From Enterocloster alcoholdehydrogenati (GTDB lineage: Bacteria > Bacillota > Clostridia > Lachnospirales > Lachnospiraceae), in NCBI RefSeq assembly GCF_013282095.1, contig NZ_BLTJ01000002.1, positions 307,960-371,959 on the forward strand: 64,000 nucleotides of DNA, given 5' to 3'. How positions within the stretch are numbered: the stretch's first letter is position 1; each line of letters begins with the position of its first letter. A model generated the notes under the pieces. That model did not search any database and was not told where the DNA came from. It was given only the letters and a program-made list of their open reading frames with translations. Shown piece by piece: positions 35,496-44,765 of this stretch. A program made the translations under genes and the position numbers.

Positions 35496-37454
35496 TCACT
35501 CCGTCAGCCGTACCTCTTCTGCTGGCAGCGTAAACGTAAACACAGCCCCATGGGGCACGTGATCGCTGATGGTAATGGTTCCTCCATGTGCGTTTACAAT
35601 GGATTTGCACAGAGAAAGCCCAAGTCCCAGACTGCGCCTGCTGTCTACGATCCGATTGGCCCCGCTGTAAAACATATCAAACAGCTTTTGCTTGTTTTCG
35701 TCGGGAACGCCGGGGCCGTCGTCTGCTACCGCGATCACTGCCCACTTTCCGTCTTTTCTGGTTGCAACAGCAATGTGAGATCCCGCAGGGGTATACTTAA
35801 TAGCATTATTTACCAGATTGATCACCACCTGAACGATCAGCTTGGCATCCATCCGGGCCAGGAGAAACTCATCCTCATGGCTGACGGTAATGGTATGCTC
35901 TGAGCTTTTCCGGTCTACGTGGTTTAAAGCCTCCTTTACCACCTCATCCACCAGCTCTGCAGACATATTCAGATTCAGTCTGCCCTCTTCCAGACGCGTA
36001 ACAGAAAGGAGGTTCTCCACCAGATTGATCAGCCACATGGAGTCATCATAAATATCCTGATAGAGGCTCTGTCTGGTAGCTTCGTCGAAGGAAGGGCTGT
36101 TGGAAAGCAGGTTGCTGGCATTTCCTGAAATCGAAGTAAGCGGGGTGCGCAGATCGTGGGAAATGGCCCTTAGAAGCTGAGAACGAAGCTGCTCATTTTT
36201 TGCCAGCAGGGCCGCCTCCTGCTTTTCCCAGGCATTCTTTTCATTTTCCAGCGCCAGAGCGCACTCGCCCAGAATGGAAAGAAGGATGCTGTTCTCAAAG
36301 GCTGCAAGCGGCTGATTCCCGATTACAATGCCCACCACCCCATAAACCGTATCATTGACCCGCACAGCCAGGTACAGACAGCTGGCGTGAGACAGGTTCC
36401 GCGTCGTGGCTCCCGCATGGCGGTTATTATCAAAGGCCCACTGGGCGGCCTTTTTCTCCTCCAAAGACGTATAGGCCTCCGGTATATCATCTCCCTCTGT
36501 CCGAAAAACCTTCGGAGTCCCCAGCTTTCCATCCTTTACCAGATAAAAGATGATATCCCGGTCCAGAAGCTTAATCAGCTGATGGGCCGTGGCGCTGACA
36601 ATCTCATTGCGGGTCTTTTTCTGCTGCAGAAGCTGATTGGTTTCAAAGAGGACTCTTGTCCGAAAGGCTACATGAGCCAGCTGCCTGGAACTTCTTTTCA
36701 TTCTGGACGCAAGGGTGCCTGTGAGAAAAGCCGCTACAAACATGATGAGAAATGTAACCGGATATCCCCGGTCATAAGCCACCAGCGTATATTTAGGAGC
36801 TGTAAAAAGGAAATTAAACACCAGCACACTGACAATGGCTGCAATCAGGCTGTAGATCTGATTGCGGATGGTAACGGAAATAATCAGCACCGCCAGTACA
36901 AAGACTGTGATAATATTTGCCTCATCAAACCCAAGCTGTTCAAACAGGGTTCCAATACAGCTGGCTGCCGCCAGTCCCAGAATACTTTTTGTGATGTCTC
37001 CCACAGACAGCACCAGAGCGCTCTGTATGTTTTTGCGGCTGAAACCGGCCGTTTCCGCCATCTGACAGGGGATGATATAGATATCCATATTGGGAGCATT
37101 TGCGATCAGCTGTTCCGTCAGGGGCTGCTTTCCCCAGAAATGGCTGCGCTCCGTTACACTTCTTCCGATCACAATCTTGGTAATACCGGACAGCCGGGCA
37201 AATTCTGAAATCTGAAACGCAATATCATCCCCGCAGGTTGTCTCGATCTTGGCTCCCAGTTTTTTTGCCAGACGGACGTGACTGCGAAGCCTGCTCCTGT
37301 CTTCTTCATCCATCCTCTGAGACTGAGATGTCTCAACATACAGAGCTGTAAACTCCCCCTTGAACGCTTCCGCCATCCGGGCTGCCGCCTGGATAATCGT
37401 TTTGTTTGCTGGAGAAGAGGACAGACATACCAGAATATGTTCCTGCTGCGTCAT
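35496..37454 (-). CDS. KdpD-like sensor histidine kinase lacking the KdpD ATP-binding domain
   Basis: The 652-residue protein starts directly with a universal-stress-protein domain. It carries SSS, 20 residues, FTALY, which fits the SXS-X20-FTAXY motif reported for c-di-AMP binding by Staphylococcus aureus KdpD. Four DUF4118 transmembrane helices, a GAF-like domain and a complete kinase core follow: H-box AISHDLRTPLTSI, N-box VVINLVNNAIKYTP, and G-boxes DDGPGVP and GLGLSLCKSIV. The N-terminal Walker-type KdpD domain is absent; it is found in the adjacent gene, which in turn lacks the kinase. The ATG overlaps the neighbour's stop (ATGA). No kdpE is nearby. Confidence 0.88.
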   Translation of the reverse strand: MTQQEHILVCLSSSPANKTIIQAAARMAEAFKGEFTALYVETSQSQRMDEEDRSRLRSHVRLAKKLGAKIETTCGDDIAFQISEFARLSGITKIVIGRSVTERSHFWGKQPLTEQLIANAPNMDIYIIPCQMAETAGFSRKNIQSALVLSVGDITKSILGLAAASCIGTLFEQLGFDEANIITVFVLAVLIISVTIRNQIYSLIAAIVSVLVFNFLFTAPKYTLVAYDRGYPVTFLIMFVAAFLTGTLASRMKRSSRQLAHVAFRTRVLFETNQLLQQKKTRNEIVSATAHQLIKLLDRDIIFYLVKDGKLGTPKVFRTEGDDIPEAYTSLEEKKAAQWAFDNNRHAGATTRNLSHASCLYLAVRVNDTVYGVVGIVIGNQPLAAFENSILLSILGECALALENEKNAWEKQEAALLAKNEQLRSQLLRAISHDLRTPLTSISGNASNLLSNSPSFDEATRQSLYQDIYDDSMWLINLVENLLSVTRLEEGRLNLNMSAELVDEVVKEALNHVDRKSSEHTITVSHEDEFLLARMDAKLIVQVVINLVNNAIKYTPAGSHIAVATRKDGKWAVIAVADDGPGVPDENKQKLFDMFYSGANRIVDSRRSLGLGLSLCKSIVNAHGGTITISDHVPHGAVFTFTLPAEEVRLTE

Positions 37455-39511
37455 AGCTCTTCACCTTTCCTTTCTTTCTCTTCGTGAACCGCCGCCATCA
37501 TTTCCATACGGTCAAACACCAGTCCCGTCTCATTCAGCATGGCGGTAATAAGGCTGTATTCAAAAGGCGGTATCTCCCTGCGCTCCTCCAGCGCGATTCC
37601 CACCACGCCGTATACCCGGTCGCCGCTCTTTACAGGGAGATAGATGGCTTTGGCATCTGGAAGGGTATGGGTACAGGCTCCGGCCCTCTTTCCACGGACA
37701 GCCGTCCACATGGCCACTGCCCGTTCCTGCTGGTTTAAAAACTCCTCAACCTGCATATGACCTTCGCCGTCTGCCGGAAGGAAATACGGTCCCTCCAGCC
37801 CGCCATCTGAGTAGAGATAAAAAAGCACAGGCAGTCCCAGCATCTTCTTGATCTGCCCGCTTACCTCTTTCACCACTTCCTTTTTCTCCCGAACCCGGCG
37901 GAGCCTGCGGCTGTTATCCAAAAGGATCTCTGTGCGGTATGCCTTTTTTGCCATCTCCTTTGAATGGCTGCGAACCTTGCTCATCAGAGAAGAGGTAATT
38001 AACGCCGCTGCCAGCATGACAGCCGCCGTGACCGGATATTCCCTGCCTTCCATCTGGAAACTGTAAAAAGGCTCTGTAAAGCAAAAATTAAACAACAGCA
38101 CACTGAGTACAGAGGCAACCACCAGACAGATGCGCCGGGATGTATTCATGGCAGCCAAAAGGATTCCCAGAAGATAAAGCATAATAATGTTGGATTCTGA
38201 CATTTTAAAATACTGAAAGATCATTCCGACTGCCGTAGAAACGCCCAGAGCCAGAATACATTTCAGCCAGTCGCCCCCGATGCCCTGCATGAAGCGTTCC
38301 GGCTTATCTTTTTTCTTTTTTCCATATCCCGCATAGAATCCCCGTTTTTTGCGTATTCCTCCGTTCTCTATGTCCGGTATGATATAAATGTCCAGACGCG
38401 GGGCATACTGAGCCACCCGGTCTGCCAGAGAACCCTTGGTCTGTCCAAAGAGAATCTTATGGTTGGTTCTCCCCAGCACTACTTTTGATACATTGCTGAG
38501 CTTGGCGTATTCTGCAATCTGCCCTGCAATATCTTCCCCAAATACCGTGGCGATTTTGGCTCCCAGGGCCTTTGCCAGATGGATATTTTCCTCCACCATC
38601 CGCTTTGTCTGGGGATCCGCCTCCTGAAGAGAAGGCGTCTCTACATATAGAGCCGTAAATTCTCCCCTGAAAGCGTAGGCCAGCCTGGAAGCAGTCCGAA
38701 TCACCTTCGCACAGGTAGGAGACGGCGAAATACAGGTCAGCACGTGCTCACCTGTATGGTAATCCGCTCCTCCTCTGTTTTCCCGCTCCAGCACAGCCAA
38801 GCGGTTTACCCGGTCTGCCGTGCGCCTTAAGGCAATCTCCCTTAAAGCGATCAGCTTTTCCTCCGCGAAAAAATGATCCAGTGCCCGCTCAGCCTGGGCT
38901 GCATGATAGATCTTGCCTTCCTTCAGCCTCTGTAAAAGATCTGACGGTTCAATGTCAATGAGCTCCACCTGATCCGCCTGGTCAAAGATCCCATCCGGAA
39001 TTCGTTCTCTAACCCGGATTCCCGTTATGCTTCCGATCTGGTCATTCAGACTTTCCAGATGCTGAATATTCAGCGTTGTATACACGCTGATCCCGGCCTG
39101 AAGCAGTTCCTCCACATCTTGATACCGTTTCTCGTGGCGCAGTCCGGGAGCATTGGTATGGGCCAGCTCATCCACCAGAATCAGTTTCGGCTTTCTCTTT
39201 AACGCCTCATCCAGATCAAACTCCCTCAGGCGGATTCCCTTGTATTCAACCATAAGAGGCGGAAGGTTCTCCAGCCCTTCCGCCATAGCAAGTGTTGCCG
39301 GGCGGTCATGAGGCTCGATATAGCCGGCCACCACTTCCCCGCCCTTTTCCCGGATCGTCTGAGCCGCTTCCAGCATGGCGTATGTCTTGCCTACGCCGGC
39401 CGCATATCCCAGAAAAATCTTTAATTTTCCCTTTTGCTCTTTTTTTCGCTTCTCTTCTTCCTGCCTGATCTTCTTTAAAAGAAGCTCCGGATCCGGCCTG
39501 TTATCTTCCAT
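37451..39511 (-). CDS. kdpD: KdpD sensor protein without histidine kinase domain
   Basis: The 686-residue protein begins with the KdpD domain (Walker A GYAAGVGKTYAML, Walker-B-like LILVDELAHTNAPG). A universal-stress domain follows with SPS, 20 residues, FTALY, fitting the c-di-AMP-binding motif SXS-X20-FTAXY. Then come a DUF4118 four-helix membrane block and a GAF-like domain. It stops (FDRMEMMAAVHEEKERKGEEL) exactly where the dimerisation/phosphoacceptor helix of KdpD should begin. It cannot be a kinase on its own. It is translationally coupled to the next gene, which supplies a kinase core. Regulation of kdpFABC by potassium, turgor or c-di-AMP through the pair is likely but inferred. Confidence 0.88.
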   Translation of the reverse strand: MEDNRPDPELLLKKIRQEEEKRKKEQKGKLKIFLGYAAGVGKTYAMLEAAQTIREKGGEVVAGYIEPHDRPATLAMAEGLENLPPLMVEYKGIRLREFDLDEALKRKPKLILVDELAHTNAPGLRHEKRYQDVEELLQAGISVYTTLNIQHLESLNDQIGSITGIRVRERIPDGIFDQADQVELIDIEPSDLLQRLKEGKIYHAAQAERALDHFFAEEKLIALREIALRRTADRVNRLAVLERENRGGADYHTGEHVLTCISPSPTCAKVIRTASRLAYAFRGEFTALYVETPSLQEADPQTKRMVEENIHLAKALGAKIATVFGEDIAGQIAEYAKLSNVSKVVLGRTNHKILFGQTKGSLADRVAQYAPRLDIYIIPDIENGGIRKKRGFYAGYGKKKKDKPERFMQGIGGDWLKCILALGVSTAVGMIFQYFKMSESNIIMLYLLGILLAAMNTSRRICLVVASVLSVLLFNFCFTEPFYSFQMEGREYPVTAAVMLAAALITSSLMSKVRSHSKEMAKKAYRTEILLDNSRRLRRVREKKEVVKEVSGQIKKMLGLPVLFYLYSDGGLEGPYFLPADGEGHMQVEEFLNQQERAVAMWTAVRGKRAGACTHTLPDAKAIYLPVKSGDRVYGVVGIALEERREIPPFEYSLITAMLNETGLVFDRMEMMAAVHEEKERKGEEL

Positions 39512-39521
39512 GGCAACCTCC

Positions 39522-40160
39522 TTATGCTGTGATTCCCAGTTTCTTTGCCAGATCCAGGTTCAGCTCCAGCACATTGACTCTTTCCTCGCCGAAGATGCCA
39601 AGCAGCTTGTGCTCTGTATGCGCCTCTACCAGCTTATTTACTTCCCCTTCATCAAGGCCTGAGGCAGCCGCCACAATCGGAACCTGGATCCGTGCGGCTG
39701 CCGGGCTGATATGGGGATCCAATCCAGAGCCGGATGCTGTAAAGAGGTCTGCCGGAATCTCCTCCGTCAGTTCCTTTCCGGTAGCTTTTTTATACTCCTC
39801 CTTAAAGGCGGCTACCGCTTCCTCCACTCTGTCAGTCAGTTTCTCATTGGTAGGGCCGTAGTTGTAGGTTCCGGAAGCTACGCCTGTGTAGCTTCCATTT
39901 TCCTTTTCCTCATCCGTATAAACATTGTAATTCACAGATGAAGGTCTTCCCTTAAAGAACCGTGGATCCTCCCATTTTTGTCCAACCAGTTCTGAACCAA
40001 TGGCCGTTCCATCTGCGTAGATCAGGCTTCCATTGGCCTTCTCCTTAAAAAAGGTCTGGGCCAGTATGGTAGTGACCGCCGGATATACCACGGAGCTTAA
40101 GACAGCCATAAGCACTGTCAGGATTACCGCTCCCTTTAATGTCTTTAAAAATTGTTTCAT
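39522..40160 (-). CDS. kdpC: Potassium-transporting ATPase subunit KdpC
   Basis: The 212-residue protein has one N-terminal transmembrane helix (GAVILTVLMAVLSSVVYPAV) and a periplasm-like outer domain. Typical KdpC features are GSELVGQKWEDPRFFKGRPS, ASGSGLDPHISPAAARIQVP and a C-terminal VNVLELNLDL. KdpC stabilises the KdpFABC complex and helps ATP binding by KdpB. The ATG at 40160 follows GAGGAGGAACAGG. It is 10 bp upstream of the first kdpD gene. Confidence 0.95.
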   Translation of the reverse strand: MKQFLKTLKGAVILTVLMAVLSSVVYPAVTTILAQTFFKEKANGSLIYADGTAIGSELVGQKWEDPRFFKGRPSSVNYNVYTDEEKENGSYTGVASGTYNYGPTNEKLTDRVEEAVAAFKEEYKKATGKELTEEIPADLFTASGSGLDPHISPAAARIQVPIVAAASGLDEGEVNKLVEAHTEHKLLGIFGEERVNVLELNLDLAKKLGITA

Positions 40161-40200
40161 GCTCCTGTTCCTCCTCATTCATAGCCTGCGGAAATGACCT

Positions 40201-42255
40201 TTACAATCCCATCATTCCAACAAGCGGAGCGATCAAAAGATCAATGATCTTGATTCCAATAAAGGGCACGATAATTCCGCCCACTCCGTAGATTCCCATA
40301 TTCTTAAGCAGCATACGCTCAGAGCTCATGGGCCTGTACTTCACTCCGCGCATGGCAATGGGAATCAGACCGGGAATAATGAGGGCGTTAAAGATCAGCG
40401 CAGACAGGATCGCGCTGTAGGGGCTGGAAAGTCCCATAATATTCAGCCTCTCCATCTGGGGGATCACCATCATAAACATAGCGGGAATGATTGCAAAATA
40501 CTTTGCCACATCATTTGCGATACTGAAGGTCGTCAGCGAACCGCGGGTGATCAGCAGCTGTTTTCCGATCTCCACCACTTCCAGAATCTTGGTAGGGTCT
40601 GAATCAAGATCCACCATATTGGCTGCCTCTTTTGCTGCAGCGGTTCCGGAATTCATCGCCAGGCCGACATCTGCCTGCGCCAGAGCCGGAGCATCATTGG
40701 TTCCGTCGCCAGTCATTGCCACGATTTTTCCTTCCAGCTGCTCTTTCTTTATGGCTTCAATCTTATCCTCCGGCTTGCACTCTGCGATGAATCCGTCTAC
40801 TCCAGCCTCCTTGGCAATAGTGGCCGCTGTCAGAGGATTATCGCCTGTACACATAATCGTCTTAATACCAATCTGGCGCAGCCGCTCAAACCGCTCGGTC
40901 AGTCCCGGCTTTACTGTATCCTTCAGATAAATCACGCCGTAGATCACATTTCCCGCGCATACTACCAAAGGAGTGCCTCCCAGCTTGGAAATCTTTGTTA
41001 CAATCTCTTCCAGATCCTCCGGGATAGTTCCGTTCAGTTCTGCTACACGGGCCTTGATCGCTTCCGAAGCTCCCTTTCTCACTTCCATTCCATTTGAAAG
41101 GTTGACGCCGCTCATCTTAGTCTGAGCCGTAAACTCAACAAATTCCATCTGATCTGCAGTGGAAGGATCGATCCGGGTTCCCATGGTATCTGCCAGTTCT
41201 ACTACCGATTTTCCCTCCGGGGTACTGTCCTTTAAGGACGTCATGACCGCATAGTCGATCAGATCCTCCTTTGAGATTCCCTTTACGGGATAAAACTCTG
41301 CCGCCAGACGATTTCCGTATGTAATGGTTCCTGTCTTATCCAGAATCATGGTATCCACGTCTCCGCAGGCTTCTACAGCCTTTCCGCTCATGGCGATCAC
41401 GTTAAACCGGGTCACACGGTCCATTCCCGCAATACCGATGGCGGAAAGCAGGCCGCCGATGGTAGTGGGGATCAGACACACCAGCAGGGCGATTAGTGTA
41501 GAAATCGGAATCCGTGTCTGAGTATAGTCTGCAAAGCAGTGCAGCGTTACAACTACAATCAGAAACACAATAGTCAAACTCACAAGGAGCGTATTTAATG
41601 CGATTTCGTTGGGAGTTTTCTGTCGGGATGCACCCTCTACCAGAGAAATCATCTTATCCAAAAATGACTGTCCCGGTTCTGAGGTGATCCGAATCTTTAA
41701 CCAGTCTGATACAACGGTGGTTCCTCCTGTTACAGAAGAAAAATCTCCGCCTGCCTCTCTTGTCACAGGGGCAGACTCACCGGTGATGGCTGACTCATCT
41801 ACAGAGGCAATTCCCTCAATGACCTCACCGTCATTTGGAATCAGTTCTCCTGTCTTAACAAGCACCACATCCCCCTTCTTTAACTGAGAAGCCGGAATGA
41901 CGGTATCCTTTCCGTTTTTGTCCAGCAGACGGGCCGTGGTATCCTTTTTCGTTTTTTTAAGGGTTTCCGCCTGGGCTTTTCCGCGCCCCTCTGCCACGGA
42001 TTCTGCGAAGTTGGCGAACAGAATCGTCACAAACAAAATAACCGTTACTACTATATTATAAATCCGAAGGTCAGATCCGTCTCCAAAAACCGTTGGAAAA
42101 ATACTCAGTACCAATGTAATAAAAAATCCGATCTCTACCACGAACATCACTGGATTTTTTATCATGTACCTGGGATCCAGTTTCTGAAAAGCTCCTTTTA
42201 TGGAGCTGTCCAGAATGTCCTTCGTAATAAATTTAGTCTGTTTCTCTCTTGCCAT
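40201..42255 (-). CDS. kdpB: Potassium-transporting ATPase ATP-binding subunit KdpB
   Basis: This 684-residue P-type ATPase subunit has the phosphorylation motif [11 protein letters not shown], the actuator motif (TGES in ITGESAPV), the hinge [17 protein letters not shown] and about seven membrane helices. KdpB hydrolyses ATP to drive potassium passage through KdpA. It is in the standard order between kdpA and kdpC with a good AAAGGA ribosome-binding site. Confidence 0.97.
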   Translation of the reverse strand: MAREKQTKFITKDILDSSIKGAFQKLDPRYMIKNPVMFVVEIGFFITLVLSIFPTVFGDGSDLRIYNIVVTVILFVTILFANFAESVAEGRGKAQAETLKKTKKDTTARLLDKNGKDTVIPASQLKKGDVVLVKTGELIPNDGEVIEGIASVDESAITGESAPVTREAGGDFSSVTGGTTVVSDWLKIRITSEPGQSFLDKMISLVEGASRQKTPNEIALNTLLVSLTIVFLIVVVTLHCFADYTQTRIPISTLIALLVCLIPTTIGGLLSAIGIAGMDRVTRFNVIAMSGKAVEACGDVDTMILDKTGTITYGNRLAAEFYPVKGISKEDLIDYAVMTSLKDSTPEGKSVVELADTMGTRIDPSTADQMEFVEFTAQTKMSGVNLSNGMEVRKGASEAIKARVAELNGTIPEDLEEIVTKISKLGGTPLVVCAGNVIYGVIYLKDTVKPGLTERFERLRQIGIKTIMCTGDNPLTAATIAKEAGVDGFIAECKPEDKIEAIKKEQLEGKIVAMTGDGTNDAPALAQADVGLAMNSGTAAAKEAANMVDLDSDPTKILEVVEIGKQLLITRGSLTTFSIANDVAKYFAIIPAMFMMVIPQMERLNIMGLSSPYSAILSALIFNALIIPGLIPIAMRGVKYRPMSSERMLLKNMGIYGVGGIIVPFIGIKIIDLLIAPLVGMMGL

Positions 42256-42283
42256 AGGAATTCCTTTCTACCTGATGTTCCGT

Positions 42284-44011
42284 CTACATGGGGAACCACA
42301 GGATCAAATGCTCTGCGATCGGTCCCAGAGCCAAAGCCGGGAAAAAGGTCAGAGCCGCGAAAATATAGACAATAAACACAAGGGTCATGGTAAAGATCAC
42401 ATTATCCGTACGCAGGGTGCCTGCACTCTCGTTCATGCGGCGCTTTGCAAACAGGCTTCCCGCAATGGCCAGCTGGGCGATAATGGGAATATATCTTCCT
42501 AAGAACATTACAATACCCGTTGTGATATTCCAAAATCCTGTGTTGTCTGCCAGTCCCTCAAAGCCGGAACCATTGTTTGCCGCTGAAGAGGCAAACTCAT
42601 ACAGCACCTGGGTCAGACCGTGAAAGCCTGGATTGGTAATTCCTGCAAGTCCTGCCTGGTTTACTACTGCCAGGGCAGAAAAGCCCAGGATCAAAAGGGG
42701 ATGAAGAATGAGCACGATTACGATCAGCTTCATCTCTCTGCCCTCGATCTTCTTTCCCAGATATTCCGGTGTACGGCCGATCATCAGGCCGCAGAGGAAT
42801 ACCGCCAGAATAGCATACATGATCATATTCATAAAGCCCACGCCCTTACCGCCAAATACGCAGTTGAGCATCATATGCAGCAGCGGTACCATACCGCCCA
42901 GAGACGTCAGCGAATCATGCATATTGTTTACAGTACCTGTGGTAAAGGAGGTTGTGACCGTAGTAAACAGAACCGACTGATCGATTCCAAAGCGGACTTC
43001 CTTTCCTTCCATATTCCCCATGGCCTGGCTTAAACCTGCGTGCTCCAGAAGCGGATTTCCCGCCTTTTCTGCAAAAAAGCATATGGACAGGCCGATCAGG
43101 AACAGAATTGCCATTGCTCCGAGAATCGGTCGTGCCTGATGTCCGATGAGCGCACGCATCTTCTTTGCCTCTGCACCATTCTCTTTCTTTCTGTCATGAA
43201 ACATCTTTCCAAATACGATCACACAGGCTCCCGGCAGAATCGCCATGGCGTACATCTCTACCAGATTGGTAAGAATCGTCGGATTCTCCAGAGGCGTTGC
43301 CGAATTTGCTCCCAGAAAGCCGCCGCCGTTGGTTCCCAGATGCTTAATGGCTACCAGGGCCGCCATAGGTCCCATGGCAATGTCCTGGTTCTTTCCCTCC
43401 AGCGTATGCAGCGTAAGGTTGGCTGTATAATTTTCCGGTGTTCCCTGACTTACCAGGATCAGAGCAATAATAATAGAGAAGGGAATCAGCACGCGGGTGG
43501 TAATGCGGATGAAATCCTCATGAAAATTTCCCAGATGTGTTCCGCTTCCCGTGATGCCGCGGATAAAAGCCATGCAGGCCGCATATCCTGTGGCAGCGGA
43601 TGTAAACATCATAAAAATGATGACCAGCGTCTGACTCAAATAGGAAAGTCCCGACTCTCCCGCATAATGCTGGAGGTTTGTATTGGTCATAAAGCTGATA
43701 ATGGTATTAAAAGCCAGGGTCGGCTCCATTCCTTCAATTCCATTAGGATTTAAAAACAGACTTCCCTGAATACGCAGGATCAGATATCCCGCAAAAATCA
43801 TCACTGCATTCGTCGTCAGCAGGCTGGCCACATACTGTTTCCAGTTCATCCCCTGTCTATTTATCCCACAGATCTTATAGATCCCGTTATCGATCCTGTT
43901 AAATACAGGATCCGCAAATGTTTTTTGGCCTGACGCTATGTGATACAGGTACGTTCCCATGGGAATCACCAGGGCGATATAGATCACAAGCGCCGCTATA
44001 ATCTGCAACAT
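42284..44011 (-). CDS. kdpA: Potassium-transporting ATPase potassium-binding subunit KdpA
   Basis: The 575-residue channel-like subunit of the Kdp complex belongs to the superfamily of K+ transporters. Four selectivity-filter-like loops are visible, among them TNTNLQHYAGESGLSY, KHLGTNGGGFLGANSATPLE and ASSAANNGSGFEGL. About ten membrane helices. The ATG at 44011 follows CAGGAGGAAA. The longer frame to 44098 would overlap kdpF. It is first of the large subunits, behind two tiny membrane-protein genes. Confidence 0.96.
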   Translation of the reverse strand: MLQIIAALVIYIALVIPMGTYLYHIASGQKTFADPVFNRIDNGIYKICGINRQGMNWKQYVASLLTTNAVMIFAGYLILRIQGSLFLNPNGIEGMEPTLAFNTIISFMTNTNLQHYAGESGLSYLSQTLVIIFMMFTSAATGYAACMAFIRGITGSGTHLGNFHEDFIRITTRVLIPFSIIIALILVSQGTPENYTANLTLHTLEGKNQDIAMGPMAALVAIKHLGTNGGGFLGANSATPLENPTILTNLVEMYAMAILPGACVIVFGKMFHDRKKENGAEAKKMRALIGHQARPILGAMAILFLIGLSICFFAEKAGNPLLEHAGLSQAMGNMEGKEVRFGIDQSVLFTTVTTSFTTGTVNNMHDSLTSLGGMVPLLHMMLNCVFGGKGVGFMNMIMYAILAVFLCGLMIGRTPEYLGKKIEGREMKLIVIVLILHPLLILGFSALAVVNQAGLAGITNPGFHGLTQVLYEFASSAANNGSGFEGLADNTGFWNITTGIVMFLGRYIPIIAQLAIAGSLFAKRRMNESAGTLRTDNVIFTMTLVFIVYIFAALTFFPALALGPIAEHLILWFPM

Positions 44012-44051
44012 AACACTTTTTTCCTCCTGTTTGTCATTTATGTGCTGATTT

Positions 44052-44138
44052 TCACAGCTTTTCCGGGTACACCAGCGCGTACACCAGATACCCGGCAAGT
44101 CCTGCCAGGATCAATCCTAAAACGACCATTCCTGCCAT
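44052..44138 (-). CDS. kdpF: Potassium-transporting ATPase subunit KdpF
   Basis: The 28-residue peptide consists of a single hydrophobic helix with the typical KdpF ending YLVYALVYPEKL. KdpF sits in the KdpA/B membrane interface and stabilises the complex. The ATG at 44138 has a strong AAGGAGG ribosome-binding site. It lies 40 bp upstream of kdpA. Too short for most gene finders. Confidence 0.88.
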   Translation of the reverse strand: MAGMVVLGLILAGLAGYLVYALVYPEKL

Positions 44139-44187
44139 ATCCATTTCCTCCTTCTGTTTTCTTAACCGCAGCTGAAGAAACGGCCTT

Positions 44188-44310
44188 TTATCCTTTTTTA
44201 CCGTTTTCTCCTTCTGTCTGGTCGATACACCAGCCAAGAAAAAGCCTCAGCAGTCCAAAACCGGCCAACAGAGTTCCTATCATTAAAGCGTCCATTATCA
44301 AAATGTCCAT
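44188..44310 (-). CDS. 40-residue single-helix membrane protein, first gene of the kdp operon
   Basis: The frame from ATG 44310 encodes 40 residues: one hydrophobic helix (ALMIGTLLAGFGLLRLFLGW) followed by a charged tail ending ENGKKG. An AAGGAGG ribosome-binding site precedes the start at a normal distance. It lies about 50 bp upstream of kdpF in the same direction, with no terminator between. Small one-helix proteins before kdpF are seen in other bacteria. A structural or regulatory role in the Kdp complex is inferred from position only. A second in-frame ATG five codons on is possible. Confidence 0.72.
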   Translation of the reverse strand: MDILIMDALMIGTLLAGFGLLRLFLGWCIDQTEGENGKKG

Positions 44311-44366
44311 TATCTATTTCCTCCTTTTGATCCTCAACAGATTATCACAGTTATAATAAAATAGGC

Positions 44367-44405
44367 GTTAAATATTTAACTCCCAATATTAAGATTGCAT
44401 TAAGA
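44367..44405 (-). promoter_or_regulatory. kdp promoter region: 11-bp-period direct repeats and a palindrome
   Basis: On the minus strand TCTTAAT occurs twice with an 11-bp period (44405-44399 and 44394-44388), the geometry bound by OmpR/PhoB-class response regulators such as KdpE. Downstream is the perfect 14-bp palindrome GTTAAATATTTAAC (44380-44367). TATTAT at 44358-44353 could be the -10, with no good -35, as expected for an activated promoter. Confidence 0.5.
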
Positions 44406-44418
44406 CCTTCCTGATCCC

Positions 44419-44613
44419 TCATAATAATCCAAACAGCATCGCCGCCGGCAAAGCCGCCAACAGTGTCAGCGCTGAAACCGCAGCCAGCATAAGAAGCGGC
44501 ACAGCTATAAACATAATGACCATGGTAAGATATGGATGACGGAAGGTAAATCTCTCTGCCCTGCGGTCTAAGGCGGCTTCCACTCTTGCAATTACTCCTC
44601 TTCCTGTGCTCAT
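44419..44613 (-). CDS. 64-residue small membrane protein beside the kdp operon
   Basis: The start is ATG 44613, behind GAAGGAGGAGC. The protein has a charged N-terminal 28 residues (VEAALDRRAERFTFRHPY) and then one long or two short hydrophobic helices ending in a hydrophobic C-terminus. I do not recognise the family. It is transcribed toward kdp and is separated from it by about 108 bp holding the kdp promoter. Its own upstream region carries repeats like those before kdp, so shared control is likely. Confidence 0.65.
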   Translation of the reverse strand: MSTGRGVIARVEAALDRRAERFTFRHPYLTMVIMFIAVPLLMLAAVSALTLLAALPAAMLFGLL

Positions 44614-44689
44614 AATATGCTCCTCCTTCCCAGATTTGGATCCAGGGCCTCTTTGCCCCATCCACTGTATGTATCATAGCACGGAAAGG

Positions 44690-44739
44690 ATTAAGAGGGT
44701 AAAAGAGTAGGAGGGCTTAAAATTAAGATTTTGTTAAAA
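44690..44739 (-). promoter_or_regulatory. Kdp-like direct repeats upstream of the 64-residue membrane protein gene
   Basis: On the minus strand TTTTAAC (44739-44733) and TCTTAAT (44728-44722) are spaced 11 bp apart. A third TCTTAAT lies at 44696-44690, near the expected -35. A TATGAT -10 candidate is at 44678-44673. TCTTAAT is the same heptamer repeated before the kdp operon. Confidence 0.45.
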
Positions 44740-44765
44740 GCAGCAGGGGACAGATCTGCTGTTTT
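44736..44765 (-). terminator. Terminator at the end of metA
   Basis: AAAACAGCAG pairs with CTGCTG-CTTTT on the minus strand around a short loop, overlapping the metA stop codon and ending in a T run. It has one bulged base. Confidence 0.55.

Noticed and set aside
43040..43753. 237-codon open frame antisense to kdpA
   Set aside because: It lies wholly antisense to a highly conserved gene, has unlikely composition and no proper ribosome-binding site.
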